A DNA stretch of 64,000 bases from Diphasiastrum complanatum (lineage: Eukaryota; Streptophyta; Lycopodiopsida; Lycopodiales; Lycopodiaceae): the NCBI GenBank assembly GCA_029204225.1, contig CM055093.1:30763777-30827776 (forward strand). The letters run 5' to 3'. A model generated the notes under the pieces. It was not told the DNA's origin. It did not search any database and was given only the letters and a program-made list of their open reading frames with translations. Shown in pieces: positions 51,019-61,449 of the stretch (position 1 is the first letter of the stretch; each line of letters starts with the position of its first letter). Both the position numbers and the translations under genes were made by a program.

Positions 51019-51549
51019 GTGCATCTTGCAAGGGTGGTGAGCATTGGAGAGTCTACTATCTTTGAATACTTTTTGGAAAGTAGTAGTAGACATGAGGTGA
51101 CTTGTTTCTTACCTTTAAGATTCATGGTGTTTATTACTTTGTATGACAAGACAATGAAATGGGATGCTTTGAGATCTACATTTGTTATTGATAAAGCAAT
51201 TTCATTGGATAACTATTTTTGTGATAGTTTGAATAGAGTCATAAAAGATGAAACATCATTTGCTTTGGAAATTTTTGTGTCCACATGCTTTGTGCATGAT
51301 CATTCCAATGTAAGGACCAGAGATTATCCTATTTCAATGATAGGAATAATGGTAGTGTTTTGCTCTTCAAGTAGAGATTGTAGAATCTACTTGTTTTCCA
51401 TCAAAGAAGTTGTCAATGGTGGAAAAGTGATCTTTCAAAAGTGGAAGATTTGCAAACTTGAAGAAACACCTTTGGATCAATACCTTATTCAATTCATTGA
51501 TTTGGAGTCGAGCAAGCTCAAGACCCAAGGACTCCAAGAAGAACCTTGA
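51019..51549 (+). CDS. ORF2 of the gag-only family, unknown function
   Basis: A 176-codon open frame directly after gag-protease. Parts (SRHEVTCFL, YDKTMKWDALRSTFVIDKAI, SLDNYF) recur in copy A at 6440-6590. No domain recognised. It has no RT, RNase H or integrase motifs, no zinc-binding pattern and no clear membrane segment. A start at 51019 is the first Met after the gag stop. It may be a degraded pol piece or a family-specific protein. Confidence 0.5.
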   Translation: MHLARVVSIGESTIFEYFLESSSRHEVTCFLPLRFMVFITLYDKTMKWDALRSTFVIDKAISLDNYFCDSLNRVIKDETSFALEIFVSTCFVHDHSNVRTRDYPISMIGIMVVFCSSSRDCRIYLFSIKEVVNGGKVIFQKWKICKLEETPLDQYLIQFIDLESSKLKTQGLQEEP

Positions 51550-51908
51550 GTATCAAGATGGAGCCATCAAGGCTCAATCATATGGATCAAGCAAGGCAAG
51601 TTGTCTTTGACAACATTATTTATGCACTTAATATTCTAATTGATGTATCTTCAAGTGCACAAAATGCCTTGGAATCCATGGCTTGGCATGATGTTTAGTT
51701 TTGAAGTGTGCTACATGTATATAGACACATTTATGGAACATCTTGTAAGGGATCCTCTAAGAGGTGGTGAAAGATCCTTCATGGACATCATTCTCTATTG
51801 GAGTCTCAAAAGTTCCTTGTTTGTAGCTGGATTTTTTAGACACTTCTAAAAGCATTCATTCATCTAGCAAGAGAGTTGTAGATAGATCAAGCTAAATTTG
51901 AGGAGGAG

Positions 51909-52609
51909 TGTGAAGAATTGCCAAAAATTGGCAAATCTAGCTTGATAAAAAACCATGTAGTATAATGTAAATTTTGTACATAAGTGGATTCCACACATAT
52001 ATGGCCAAAATGCCACATGGAAACCCACTCCTAATGTAGGTTAGGTCAAGTCCATAGGGTTGGTCATGTCATTTTGGTAGTGATTCCTAGTTTATAGGAC
52101 CTAAATCCTAGATTTAAGGTGAAAATTTGACCAACTAGCTATCTACCAGGCATGACTCTAGGAAATAGACTAGGGTTTCATTCTAGGTCAAGGAGAGTGA
52201 GTTAACTTCCTTATTACATGCTGGAAATCCACCTAACTTCAAGAAGGAAGTCGAATTTTCTATGTATTCCCTCTCTCCATAGTGAGAAGATAGAAAATTT
52301 TTGGAGCTCATTGGCAATCTCAAGCTAGTTCACTATGTACATTGAGTTTTTGTGATCCAAATGAAACCAAATCAATTTCTACTTGTTTCTCAGGTTGAAG
52401 GCCGTACTAGGGCCTGTAGTACACACGTGTGGGCTCGGATTTCAATGTTTATCAATGCTTTTGATTGTTAATGCTTGTTGTTTGTCAAATTGCCAATCTA
52501 GATCAATTTTTTTGTGTCTAGTTTTTTGATAGATTGTTAAGCAACCATCCATTCACTCTTGTGGATCTTTTGTAGATCCATTTATGTCCTAAAGTACAGT
52601 CCTTTCACA
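51909..52609 (+). repeat. 3' LTR of copy B
   Basis: 701 bp, starting TGTGAAGAATTGCC after the polypurine tract. It contains ACACACGTGTGGGC near 52418 and represents the uninterrupted LTR length of the family. Confidence 0.9.
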
Positions 52610-54927
52610 TTTCAATGTGCATGCATACTTTTAAAGGATTTAACTTCACATCTCTTTTTTAATCTTTTCAACTATTTAAACTTGTTAACATGTCATTGTA
52701 GAAGAATTGTGTGACCTTTGGAATGGTGTTAAAGATTATGATGCATGTGAGAACAATATAGAAAAGAGAACATTTATGCTAAGAGGCATATTACTATGGA
52801 CAATCCATGACTTGCCCACATATGGCTACATTGCGGGTATGATTACTTGAATTTTGTTCTTTGGAAAGAGATATAGTGTAGTTATGTCTAAAACATGTTT
52901 CTCATTGACTATTTCATAGTTACAATCATGATCGTTGCAATTGATTATTTTATTACGCATAGGACGCACCACCAAAGGCTATGCTGGTTGTCCAATATGT
53001 GGAGAAGAATTTAAAGGAAGGAGATCTGATCACCTAAAAAAGATGGTATATTGTGGTCATTGACGCTGTCTTCCACTAGAGCATAGCTTTAGACAAATGA
53101 AAGCAGCTTTTGATGGTTCTTATGAAGATCGAGCACCTCGTCATCCATCAATAGATGAGATCGAATAATATTGCATAAAAAACAAGTCTAGGTCTACAAG
53201 ATTCAAGGATAATACTGCAAGAAATGTGAAAGAGTGGAAATGCTTATCTATATTTTTCAAGTTGCCTTATTGGAAGGTAAGTAAAGCTCAAAGAACTTAA
53301 TTAATATACTTCAATTGTGCAGCTCTCTTATTGCTTCTTATTATAATATGATCAAAATTGTTTTTTCTATGTTTATTTTGTGTAGAAATGATGTCTTCTA
53401 TTCTCATTTCTTTTTTAATTCTTTCACAATTGTCATTGATTATTTCTTATTTAACTCAAGAGCTATCGATTCGACACACATTTGATGTCATGCATGTGGA
53501 AAAAAATATTGCAAAGAATATTGTTAAGACTATTTTAAAAATGACAGATAAAGACTCTTTCAAAGTGCGAGAAGATATGAAGGCACTACGAATTCGTCTA
53601 GATCCATGGCCAAAACATTGTGGTGGCGATGGAAAGAAAGTATTTCTACCTTCGTCACCTTATACTTTGAATAAACATGAAAAAACTCAGTTTTTTGAGT
53701 TCATCAAAAATGTGAAAGTACCAATTGGATATTGTGCATCATTAAAGAGGCATGTAGAGAGTGACAAATTGTATGCAATGAAATCACATGACTACCATGT
53801 ATTTTTACAACAATTGTTGCCAATAGCACTAAGGCACTCTCTTTCTCACAACGTTCGTTCTACCATAGTTTGCCTCAGTTTGATATTTCGAAGAATATGT
53901 GCCAAGGTTATCAATCCTAAAGGCTTTGATGCTTTGTATCGTGATACTATTCTCGTCTTATGCCACCTAGAAAGGTGCTTTCCACAATCATTTTTTGACC
54001 TTACCACACATGTATTGATACATGTAGTTGAAGAAGTTAACATATGTGGACCAGTGAGACTAAGATGGATGTATCCTTTTGAAAGGTATATGAAAAAACT
54101 AAAAAAATATGTGAAAAATTTGTCACGGCTAGAAGGAAGTATAGCAAATGCCTATGTTATGGAACAGGCGATTGGATATGTGACTGAATATATGAATGAG
54201 TTAGAAGGAAATTCCACAAGAGTGCGGGATGAAAAAGAAGATCCTCGAAATATTGCAGAAGAATTATGTGGATATGGATCAAGCATCAAATTAGGAGACG
54301 TCATGCTACGACAAGCACACATATGTTTGCTAGACAACTCAGAGATTGTCAATGATTATTGAAGGTATATATATAATAAATTGTTTGTCTCATATTTTGA
54401 TTCATTGAGTTATAGTAGCTCAAAGGACATGAATCCAAAAGGACAAGACTACGATACTTTAGTGTCTTAAAAAATATATTTCGTTTTGATTTTGCTTCGT
54501 TTTCAGTAGTTTTATTCTATTGCAAGTGGTTCGAATCAATTCTAGTTGGAAAGCACGCAACCATGAAGATAGACAAATATGGTTTTCAAATGGTAGACAC
54601 AACGAAACTATTGAGGCCGACAGATATTATTGACCAACCATTTGTCTTGCCTTCACATGTACATCAAGTCTTCTATGTGCCTGATCTTATAGAACCCAAT
54701 TGGAGTGTAGTGCTTGAGCATATGCCAAGACAAAGGTGAATTGTTGGCACATATGATGTTGATGTCATCGATCTCTCCTTAGTGCGTGACTTTTCATGCG
54801 CGTTCTCATTTCCACAACTGTGTTATAGGGGTAGAAATTGGCTAGGTAGATTAGGAAGTGCCACACAAAACCTTGAATATAATGAATCCCACCTTGTACA
54901 AATAGTGATACCCTTGTACATAATCAA

Positions 54928-55800
54928 ATGAATATAGATTTGTGGGTGGATGGATCAATTTATTCTAATGATCCAACTACCACTTTGTGTCCAGATTTTA
55001 AGTCCGTAACTCATTTTCTCAGATATATATGTGAAGAAAATAGCGGATTACTTGGATATTGTCAAAGGTTGCGTGATATTGGAATGCATAGCATATCTTG
55101 TCTTAATTAACAATTACAGTTTGCTAATCAACAATTGCAACGTGCAAATCAGCAATTGCTTTATTATGTGCAACACACGTGCTGAAAACAATGCACTCAA
55201 GAATGTTATGTCAGAGTTGAATGCTACAGTCACTACTCTTCGGGGATCAAACCAAGAAATGTTAGAATCCATGGAAAAATTGCGATCCGAGAGTTTAAAA
55301 TCTGCTATTGATATAAAAGTTATCAATAAGGCAATGATGAAGAGAAAAAGAAAGAGAGTACCGATGAAGAATATTGATGACTTATCTACACATAGCAGCA
55401 ATCGGAAAAAAAGAATTCGAGCATTCAAGTATGTTGTCATATAAATTGTTTATTTGATTTGTATATGTCATTTAAGTTTGATTTGCATTTGATAACATGG
55501 ATTATTTTTTTATTAAACATAATTTGAGTTTCGTATGTTTGTTGCAGATTATGTTTGGTGGCAAAGAATTATTTAATAGATCATTCATGCATTGGATCAT
55601 CTTTAAATCACGATTTACCAAGAAAGTTAGCAAAGAAAATGATAAAAAATACTCGGTTTGAAAAAATGAAAAATGAAATTGTAGAGAATGTTTTGATTAA
55701 GGTTCAATCATACTTGGATGCAAATGTGATACAAGGTGTATGTGATGTATCTGGAATTAGCAAAAATGCTTATTCTACTTCTTTTTAGAATAGCTAAAAA
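54928..55800 (+). pseudogene. coiled-coil gene downstream of TNP2, unknown family
   Basis: Segment 55031-55429 is hydrophilic with Asn/Gln and heptad texture (RAENNALKNVMSELNATVTT, NQEMLESMEKLRSESLKSA), then a basic KRKRKRVP patch that may be nuclear-localising. An intron with GTATGTT..TTGCAG borders (about 55430-55547) joins it to AKNYLIDHSCIGSSLNHDLP, then KKMIKNTRFEKMKNEIVENV and VIQGVCDVSGISKNAYST. A stop after STSF and a frame change precede the LPRPYWVRLARN part at 55813. It probably belongs to the same mobile unit. No function can be assigned. Confidence 0.5.
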
Positions 55801-55812
55801 GCTTTTTCCCAA

Positions 55813-56025
55813 GTGATGGTGAAGAAAATTTATCTTCCGCGTCCATATTGGGTAAGATTAGCAAGAAATTTATATAATGACGGAATGTTCAAAGTAGTTG
55901 GTCAACCACTTCATATAACTGCATTATACAAATCAGAATATGGTGAGCTCAATTACAACGACTGCAATGATATTTTCCTTGATATTGAAAATGTTCTAAA
56001 TACATTATTTGATTCTACAAACTAG
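55813..56025 (+). pseudogene. C-terminal piece of the coiled-coil gene
   Basis: A 70-codon frame with IYLPRPYWVRLARNLYNDG and YNDCNDIFLDIENVLNTLF. It follows the ISKNAYST segment after a frame shift, and the combination suggests a conserved protein end. Family not recognised. Confidence 0.45.
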
Positions 56026-56110
56026 ACGAACATCAAGTAAATGAAAAGATCATTATTGTAATAAAATTAGATGAATCTGAGAATGATACATAACACTGCA
56101 AACTCATACT

Positions 56111-57161
56111 TTAACACAATGTTTGAAATAAGAAAACTGAACAATCAATACCAATATAATATCTACATACCAGATCATAATCATCATATTCAACGACGTT
56201 TGCTATGCTAATATCATGTCCTCCAATGGCCTCTACATTTTTGGAGGGGATATATCTAGGCCTTGGGGAATATTTTTTTTGGAATTCCAAAAATTTCTCC
56301 TCTGTAGGCAAAGCTTTATAATAGGCTTTAGATTTTTCAATCATGACTCCAAGGCCTCATTGCCAGATTTCCAATTGCCATCTTTATCATAATCTATCTC
56401 ACTTTCAAGGTCATCATATGTGTAATCAACAATGTCAAAAAATTTTGATAAATTTTGAGAAAAAATTAAGAGGATTTCATCCTCTCTCAAATTCAAAACA
56501 TCTTCTATATCATTAAATGAAATATAACTTTCATTATCTATAAAATATAAGGGAAGATCAAGTAGAGTTAATTGATTAACATGAGATGCAGATGGAAGAG
56601 AATCAGAGAGGATTATAGAACAAGAGAGAGTTTTTTTTATAATCTGAAGACAGAGATGCTTCAGCTTCAACCCCTATATCAGTATCTGCATCATCTACAT
56701 CAACTGGAGCAGATGTAGATGTTTCGATCAATGGAACAGTTGAAGATTTAACAGACTCATCATCTGGAATTTTAGCAGATATGTAAAAGACAAAAGCCAT
56801 TTCTTTGACTTCTAAGACGACATATTCTTTTGTGGATATCACAATATATATATTTTTTAAAATGATCATGTAGGTTAGAGTACTTTCTATTGTGTTTATG
56901 CTTAGAGGATGATTGAGAATGCACAAGGTTCTAAAAATGAACGAAACAAAAGCTATCTATATCCATAACAAGAGTACTAATAATCTGAGAAAAATTATCA
57001 AGATAGGAAATTAAATTATAATGATTTTCATGAACTAGCTTATCGATATCGAAGAGAGCAAAAAAAATACTCACAAAATACTCTAATTTCTTAGATAGAA
57101 TGTCAGTGGCATTCAAAAAATCCAGAAGTTTATTATCTGAGGACATGGAGAAACTAGCCAT
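56111..57161 (-). pseudogene. minus-strand gene of unknown family, four broken frames
   Basis: Starts MASFSMSSDNKLLDFLNATD at 57161. Further pieces at 56603-56800 (acidic/Thr/Ser-rich, SAPVDVDDADTDIGVEAEAS), 56341-56600 (ESYISFNDIEDVLNLREDEI, SQNLSKFFDIVDYTYDDLES) and 56111-56344 (YYKALPTEEKFLEFQKKYSP, RPRYIPSKNVEAIGGHDIS) appear collinear and could be exons. It is acidic overall with no recognised domain. It is convergent with the TNP2/coiled-coil genes and divergent from the H3-like gene, with which it shares the 57162-58471 interval. Confidence 0.45.
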
Positions 57162-58471
57162 ATTGAATCTAATATCGGTTCAACGGGACAAAATAATATT
57201 GATAGAGGAATGAACCACAATGCGCGAGTTGATCCGATATCGTTAGGACGAGAATAAATTTTTTTGTGAACACACATCAGAAGAGGCTGATATCAATTCA
57301 GCAATCCGACCATGCACTGTATGGGAAAGCGTGCGTCGATTCAATATCATGAGAAAGAAAGAAAACAAGATGACTAGTGAGTTCAGAATGAAAGATCACG
57401 GAATTGAAATACGGAGAGTGGTGCCCATATCTGTACCTGCACCAGAATACATTAAATAGTCTATCACTAGCCTCATCGAATAGACAACATTGAAAAACGC
57501 ATACGAGGATAATCATTACAAACTCTCGTCCTATTTAAGCACCGTAAAGATGAGATTTTTTTTTGAGATAATATTCATTCTGAATATTTTCATAAGGCGT
57601 TCATAATGCGTTCCAATATATTTTCAGTGCATCTTAGATATCGGATCAGCGCGCCTTTGGAAAAGACAGTGATTTTTCACTTTGACTGCTCACGTCGAAT
57701 CGCTATTGTAGGAAAAAAAAATTGAAATTTTTCGAAATTATTGGATATTTTGTATGCTCAAAGCTTAATTTGATAGATTCTTTGTGTTGTCCAAAGCTAA
57801 GGAGAATCTATCAAGTCAAGCTTTGAGCATTCATATTATCTTCCAATATCAATTCAGCGCGCGAGAATAGTCTCTCTGGTTTTCACATTCAGTATATGCA
57901 CATCGATGTGCTATTGGGTGAAATAATGGTTGTTGGAATTTTTTGAGATTATAATAATTGGATATAAAAAAGGTCAGATATTTATAGCTTGATTGTCAAT
58001 TTCAGCAATAAATTGTAGATGTGACCATACTTTTGTAGAATTAATTGTAGATGTGACCATACTTTTGTTGAAATTAATTGTGGTGGTTATTATCGACTAA
58101 TCATTTTGATGAAAGATTGATATTTAATTTGATTTGATTGACAAGCCTCTGAATATCTCGAAGTAATCATCAGCGTAATCCGAACCTCAGACATCCACAC
58201 AATTATGTTGGCAATCATTTCGGATTTTCTCTATATAAATAGACAGACGACGTTGAAATTTTTTTTGCTTAAATTTTTTGTCGTTCTCTATATCCATGTG
58301 ATATCGATTCAGCGCACTCAAAGCAAACTTCCTTCCATTCGCTTTTACTACTTGCACACGTCTATCCGCTACCAGCTATCGGTTATTTCAGATATAAGTT
58401 CGATGCGCTCGACCTAACCTCTGAACTTGAGTTATCATTCATCACGCGCTGATCCGATATTGTGGATACTA
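57162..58471. promoter_or_regulatory. divergent intergenic region with inverted GATATC..GCGCGC motifs
   Basis: Lies between two outward-facing reading frames. It carries copies of a motif approximating RATATCRRWTCARCGCGC at 57222-57242(-), 57289-57303(+), 57331-57349(-), 57637-57654(+), 57844-57863(+), 58300-58316(+), 58390-58410(+) and 58444-58461(-). The last is 10 bases upstream of the H3-like ATG. Four further copies lie in an intron at 59992-60150. A repeated bipartite word in both orientations is what a DNA-binding transposase or a bidirectional promoter factor would use. Function is inference. Confidence 0.6.
57754..57830. repeat. imperfect inverted repeat (hairpin)
   Basis: Arms ATGCTCAAAGCTTAATTTGA and its continuation TAGATTCTT pair with the opposite arm ending CAAGCTTTGAGCAT. 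About 29 bp pair with two or three mismatches around a loop of roughly 19 bases, and weaker pairing extends outward. It is compatible with a miRNA-like foldback or a tiny inverted-repeat element. Confidence 0.6.
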
Positions 58472-59380
58472 ATGGCGCGGACAAAACAGACAGCACGAGT
58501 CCACCCTGGTGGAATCCCAATCATAGGAGGGGGTCAAGAAAATGCACCACCATCGCCTCATCCAGCACCACCTCCTCCTAGGCTAAGGGGTAGAAGAATA
58601 GACCCACGTTGGCTCAAGGATATTCGGAAGCTACAGAAGACCAAAAATCTTTTGATTCTAAAAGCTCACATACAGAGATCCATCAGACAATTACAAGAAG
58701 TCTATCTACAGATGTGAGATGGATTGTAACGTCAATAGAGGCGCTCCAGACTACATATGAGAATTTTCAAGTGAAGTTTTTTTCAGATACTATTGTTGCA
58801 GCTGTCCATGCCAAGAGAGTGACCATCATGCCCAAGGATTTCAACATTGTGTTCAGACTACGGGACACATATGACAAATTTGTAGAGTACTTTAGACCTG
58901 CTGCTTTCTCTCCTCCAAAACAAGATTCAAAAAAGAGAAAACAAAAGCAATATCAACCATCCCGGCTTGTTTTTCATATATAGCGCGGGGATGTTACAAA
59001 GAAGAAGATGTCTCATGACCCTCCTAATAAAGCAAGGGATTTTTTCAAAACCATCTCCTCTGGATGAGATTCTAACTGCTAGGTAATCTCCTCCCAAGTC
59101 TCCTTCTTCTCCTCCCAGAACTCCATTATTAACTTCTCCTGCTAGATCTTCCTCTCCTAATAAATCTCCTCCTCCTTCAAGATCTCTGTCTCCTCCTACC
59201 CCCATAAATATTAGTTCCCCACCTCTTGTTCTAGGAAGTGATTTAGATGATTTTGTAAATGTAAAGGTAGAATCAATTTTGAATGACAATTCTTTTTGTG
59301 GTTTATCTTTATTACTTCCATCACCCCCTTCACTTGCCTTTGTAAATACTCCTCAATATGTACAATATGACCAATAGTTG
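58472..59380 (+). pseudogene. histone H3-like gene: intact H3 tail start, degenerate histone fold, Ser/Pro-rich extension
   Basis: The ATG at 58472 begins MARTKQTAR, the exact first nine residues of histone H3, then departs (VHPGGIP and a Pro-rich linker APPPPRLRGRR). The histone fold follows: WLKDIRKLQKTKNLLILKA (H3 alpha-N/alpha-1), IQRSIRQ, then after a one-base shift near 58690 ITRSLSTDVRW, SIEALQTTYENF and VHAKRVTIMPKD, the near-invariant H3 C-terminal block. Beyond it come KKRKQKQYQPS, a TAG (58981), VTKKKMSHDPPNKARD, another one-base shift in a T-run near 59046, and SPPKSPSSPPRTP. Canonical H3 ends soon after MPKD, so the extension is foreign. Lys9 is replaced by Val. It appears to continue into the Ulp1-like part downstream. 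Confidence 0.8.
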
Positions 59381-60560
59381 AATACATATCTTAAAACTTT
59401 AGGTCCTAGATACAATTTTAAGATGCCGAAGACCAATGTTGGTCTTCCTCTTTCTAAATTCAATATAGGTGAATTAGAAAGTAGGGATAAAATGTTAGGT
59501 GACAATGTAGGAGGTGGGACAATTCAGTACTAGATGGAGTTTTTCCAGACCCCATTGTTTATAAATGTAGCATTGTTTCCCCTTTAATTCATGGCTGCAT
59601 TTGATTTTCCTGATTTCAAAAGTCTGCACGATGATATGCTCCAATACGTCAGACTGGGGACTCCAATTCTCATGCTCTCATACATAACAAAGTAAGTGTA
59701 TTTTTTTCAGATTTTATTAAGTTGAATTTTTCATATGAATTTTGATTTCACATGGATTCTCATAAATTTATTGTTTTCTGATTGTAGTGATCATTGGAGC
59801 TTATGTGTGTTGTCCTAACACATCAATGATGAGAGTGTGTGTAATCCAGTTGTTTAAAGATGAACTCTATTACACACACACACACAAAATTGCCAAGAGT
59901 CATATCCAGAAAATACTAGAACTCTTTCCAGTACCAAATGCAATAGCATATACGAAACTAAAAATTGTTGATGCAGAGGTAAAAATTTATCAATATCGGT
60001 TTGACGCGCCCTTGTAGTTATTGCTTGGTTTCTTTTCAAATCGTGCACGCTGATCCAATATTCAAATGATATTTTTTGGATATCAGTTCGACGCGCGCTT
60101 GTTTCCATTGTTGATTTTATTATAACATCCTACACGTTGATCCGATATCTCATAATGTTAACATTTTGATACTGCAGTCCTCCCAACAGGTTGATTTTGT
60201 AAGTTGCGGTTATGATATGCAACGCCAAACACTTTTTCAATTGGCTTGCACTACATGATGTACTTCCTAATCTAGAAGAGGTAATCTTCGATTAATAACA
60301 TTTAGTTGTGTTTTTGTAATTTTTTCATAATCAAATTCCTAATAACTAATCTTTGATTAAAAACATTCAACTATTTTTTATGTTTTTTTCAGTTTAATGC
60401 ACTTCAGGCAGGAGACCATAAAGCTTGTGATAGAAAATTCATATCCAGTTGCAGTGGCAGAGTGTTCTCCACCCAAGCTACTTCCAACTGGAGAAATGGA
60501 TTTAGAGATCATAGATAGTTGATACTGATAAAAAATTCATCTCACTTGATGTGGATGAGA
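59381..60560 (+). pseudogene. Ulp1-like (C48) cysteine-protease region, continuous with the H3-like gene
   Basis: From 59087 to 59692 one forward frame continues with stops only at 59084, about 59378, 59531 and 59588. It includes MAAFDFPDFKSLHDDMLQYV and RLGTPILMLSYIT. A GTAAGT..TTGTAG intron (59692-about 59787) joins precisely to NDHWSLCVL, the HW box holding the Ulp1 catalytic His. After a frameshift come VCVIQLFKDELYYTHTHKIA and HIQKILELF, resembling the D-S-L box and following helix. A second intron (about 59979-60177) holds four inverted motifs. The next exon has VDFVSCGYD, the place of the catalytic Cys. Ulp1 proteases cleave SUMO-like tags and are often carried by plant DNA transposons. 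Confidence 0.55.
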
Positions 60561-61419
<859 letters not shown>

Positions 61420-61449
61420 TTTGATCCATTGCAAGACAATTTCTCAAGA

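Larger units (their letters stand above)
47595..52609 (+). mobile_element. gag-only LTR retrotransposon, copy B (near-complete)
   Basis: Two LTRs, initiator-Met primer site (TGGTATCAGAGCC, 48855-48867), gag-protease ORF, second ORF, polypurine tract (TTGAGGAGGAG before 51909). There is no integrase, reverse transcriptase or RNase H in the 3 kb interior. It sits inside an intron of the TNP2 gene. The direct repeat ATTTC/CATTTC at both borders is the likely target duplication, with an ambiguity of one or two bases at the LTR end. LTRs differ by a few percent outside a 560-bp insert in the 5' LTR. Confidence 0.88.
46348..54830 (+). pseudogene. CACTA-type TNP2 transposase (Transposase_21), multi-exon, interrupted
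   Basis: Exon pieces: 46348-46962 (GCKLSKLSTILLLYNLKV, LPSSTYETKKIVKSIGLEHH, CPNDCILYRGERE), with one TGA at 46921. Then 47167-about 47503 (WPLFANEPRNVRFGLAIDGV followed by NPFG, and YNLPPWIASKNFFIMLMLLI), including the conserved DG.NPFG Asp. Then 52702-52837 (ELCDLWNGVKDYDA, LRGILLWTIHDLP); 52962-53275 (GCPICGEEF, FFKLPYW), with two stops; and about 53458-54362 (DVMHVEKNIAKN, MKSHDYHVFLQQLLPIALR, RWMYPFERYMKKLKKYVKN). A DUF4216-like end follows at 54517-54740 (CKWFESILVGK, VFYVPDLIEPNWSVVLEHMP). Introns have GT..AG borders. A 5 kb retrotransposon fills the intron 47504-52701. Terminal CACTA repeats were not found. Confidence 0.88.

Noticed and set aside
47595-52609. Long flanking duplication caused by the insertion
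   Set aside because: The 30-bp similar flanks differ at three sites and lie outside the ATTTC repeat, so they are better read as an older tandem repeat.
58472-58983. Ordinary host histone H3 or CenH3 gene
   Set aside because: The tail diverges after residue 9, the fold is poorly conserved outside HAKRVTIMPKD, a Ser/Pro and protease-like extension follows, and frameshifts are present.
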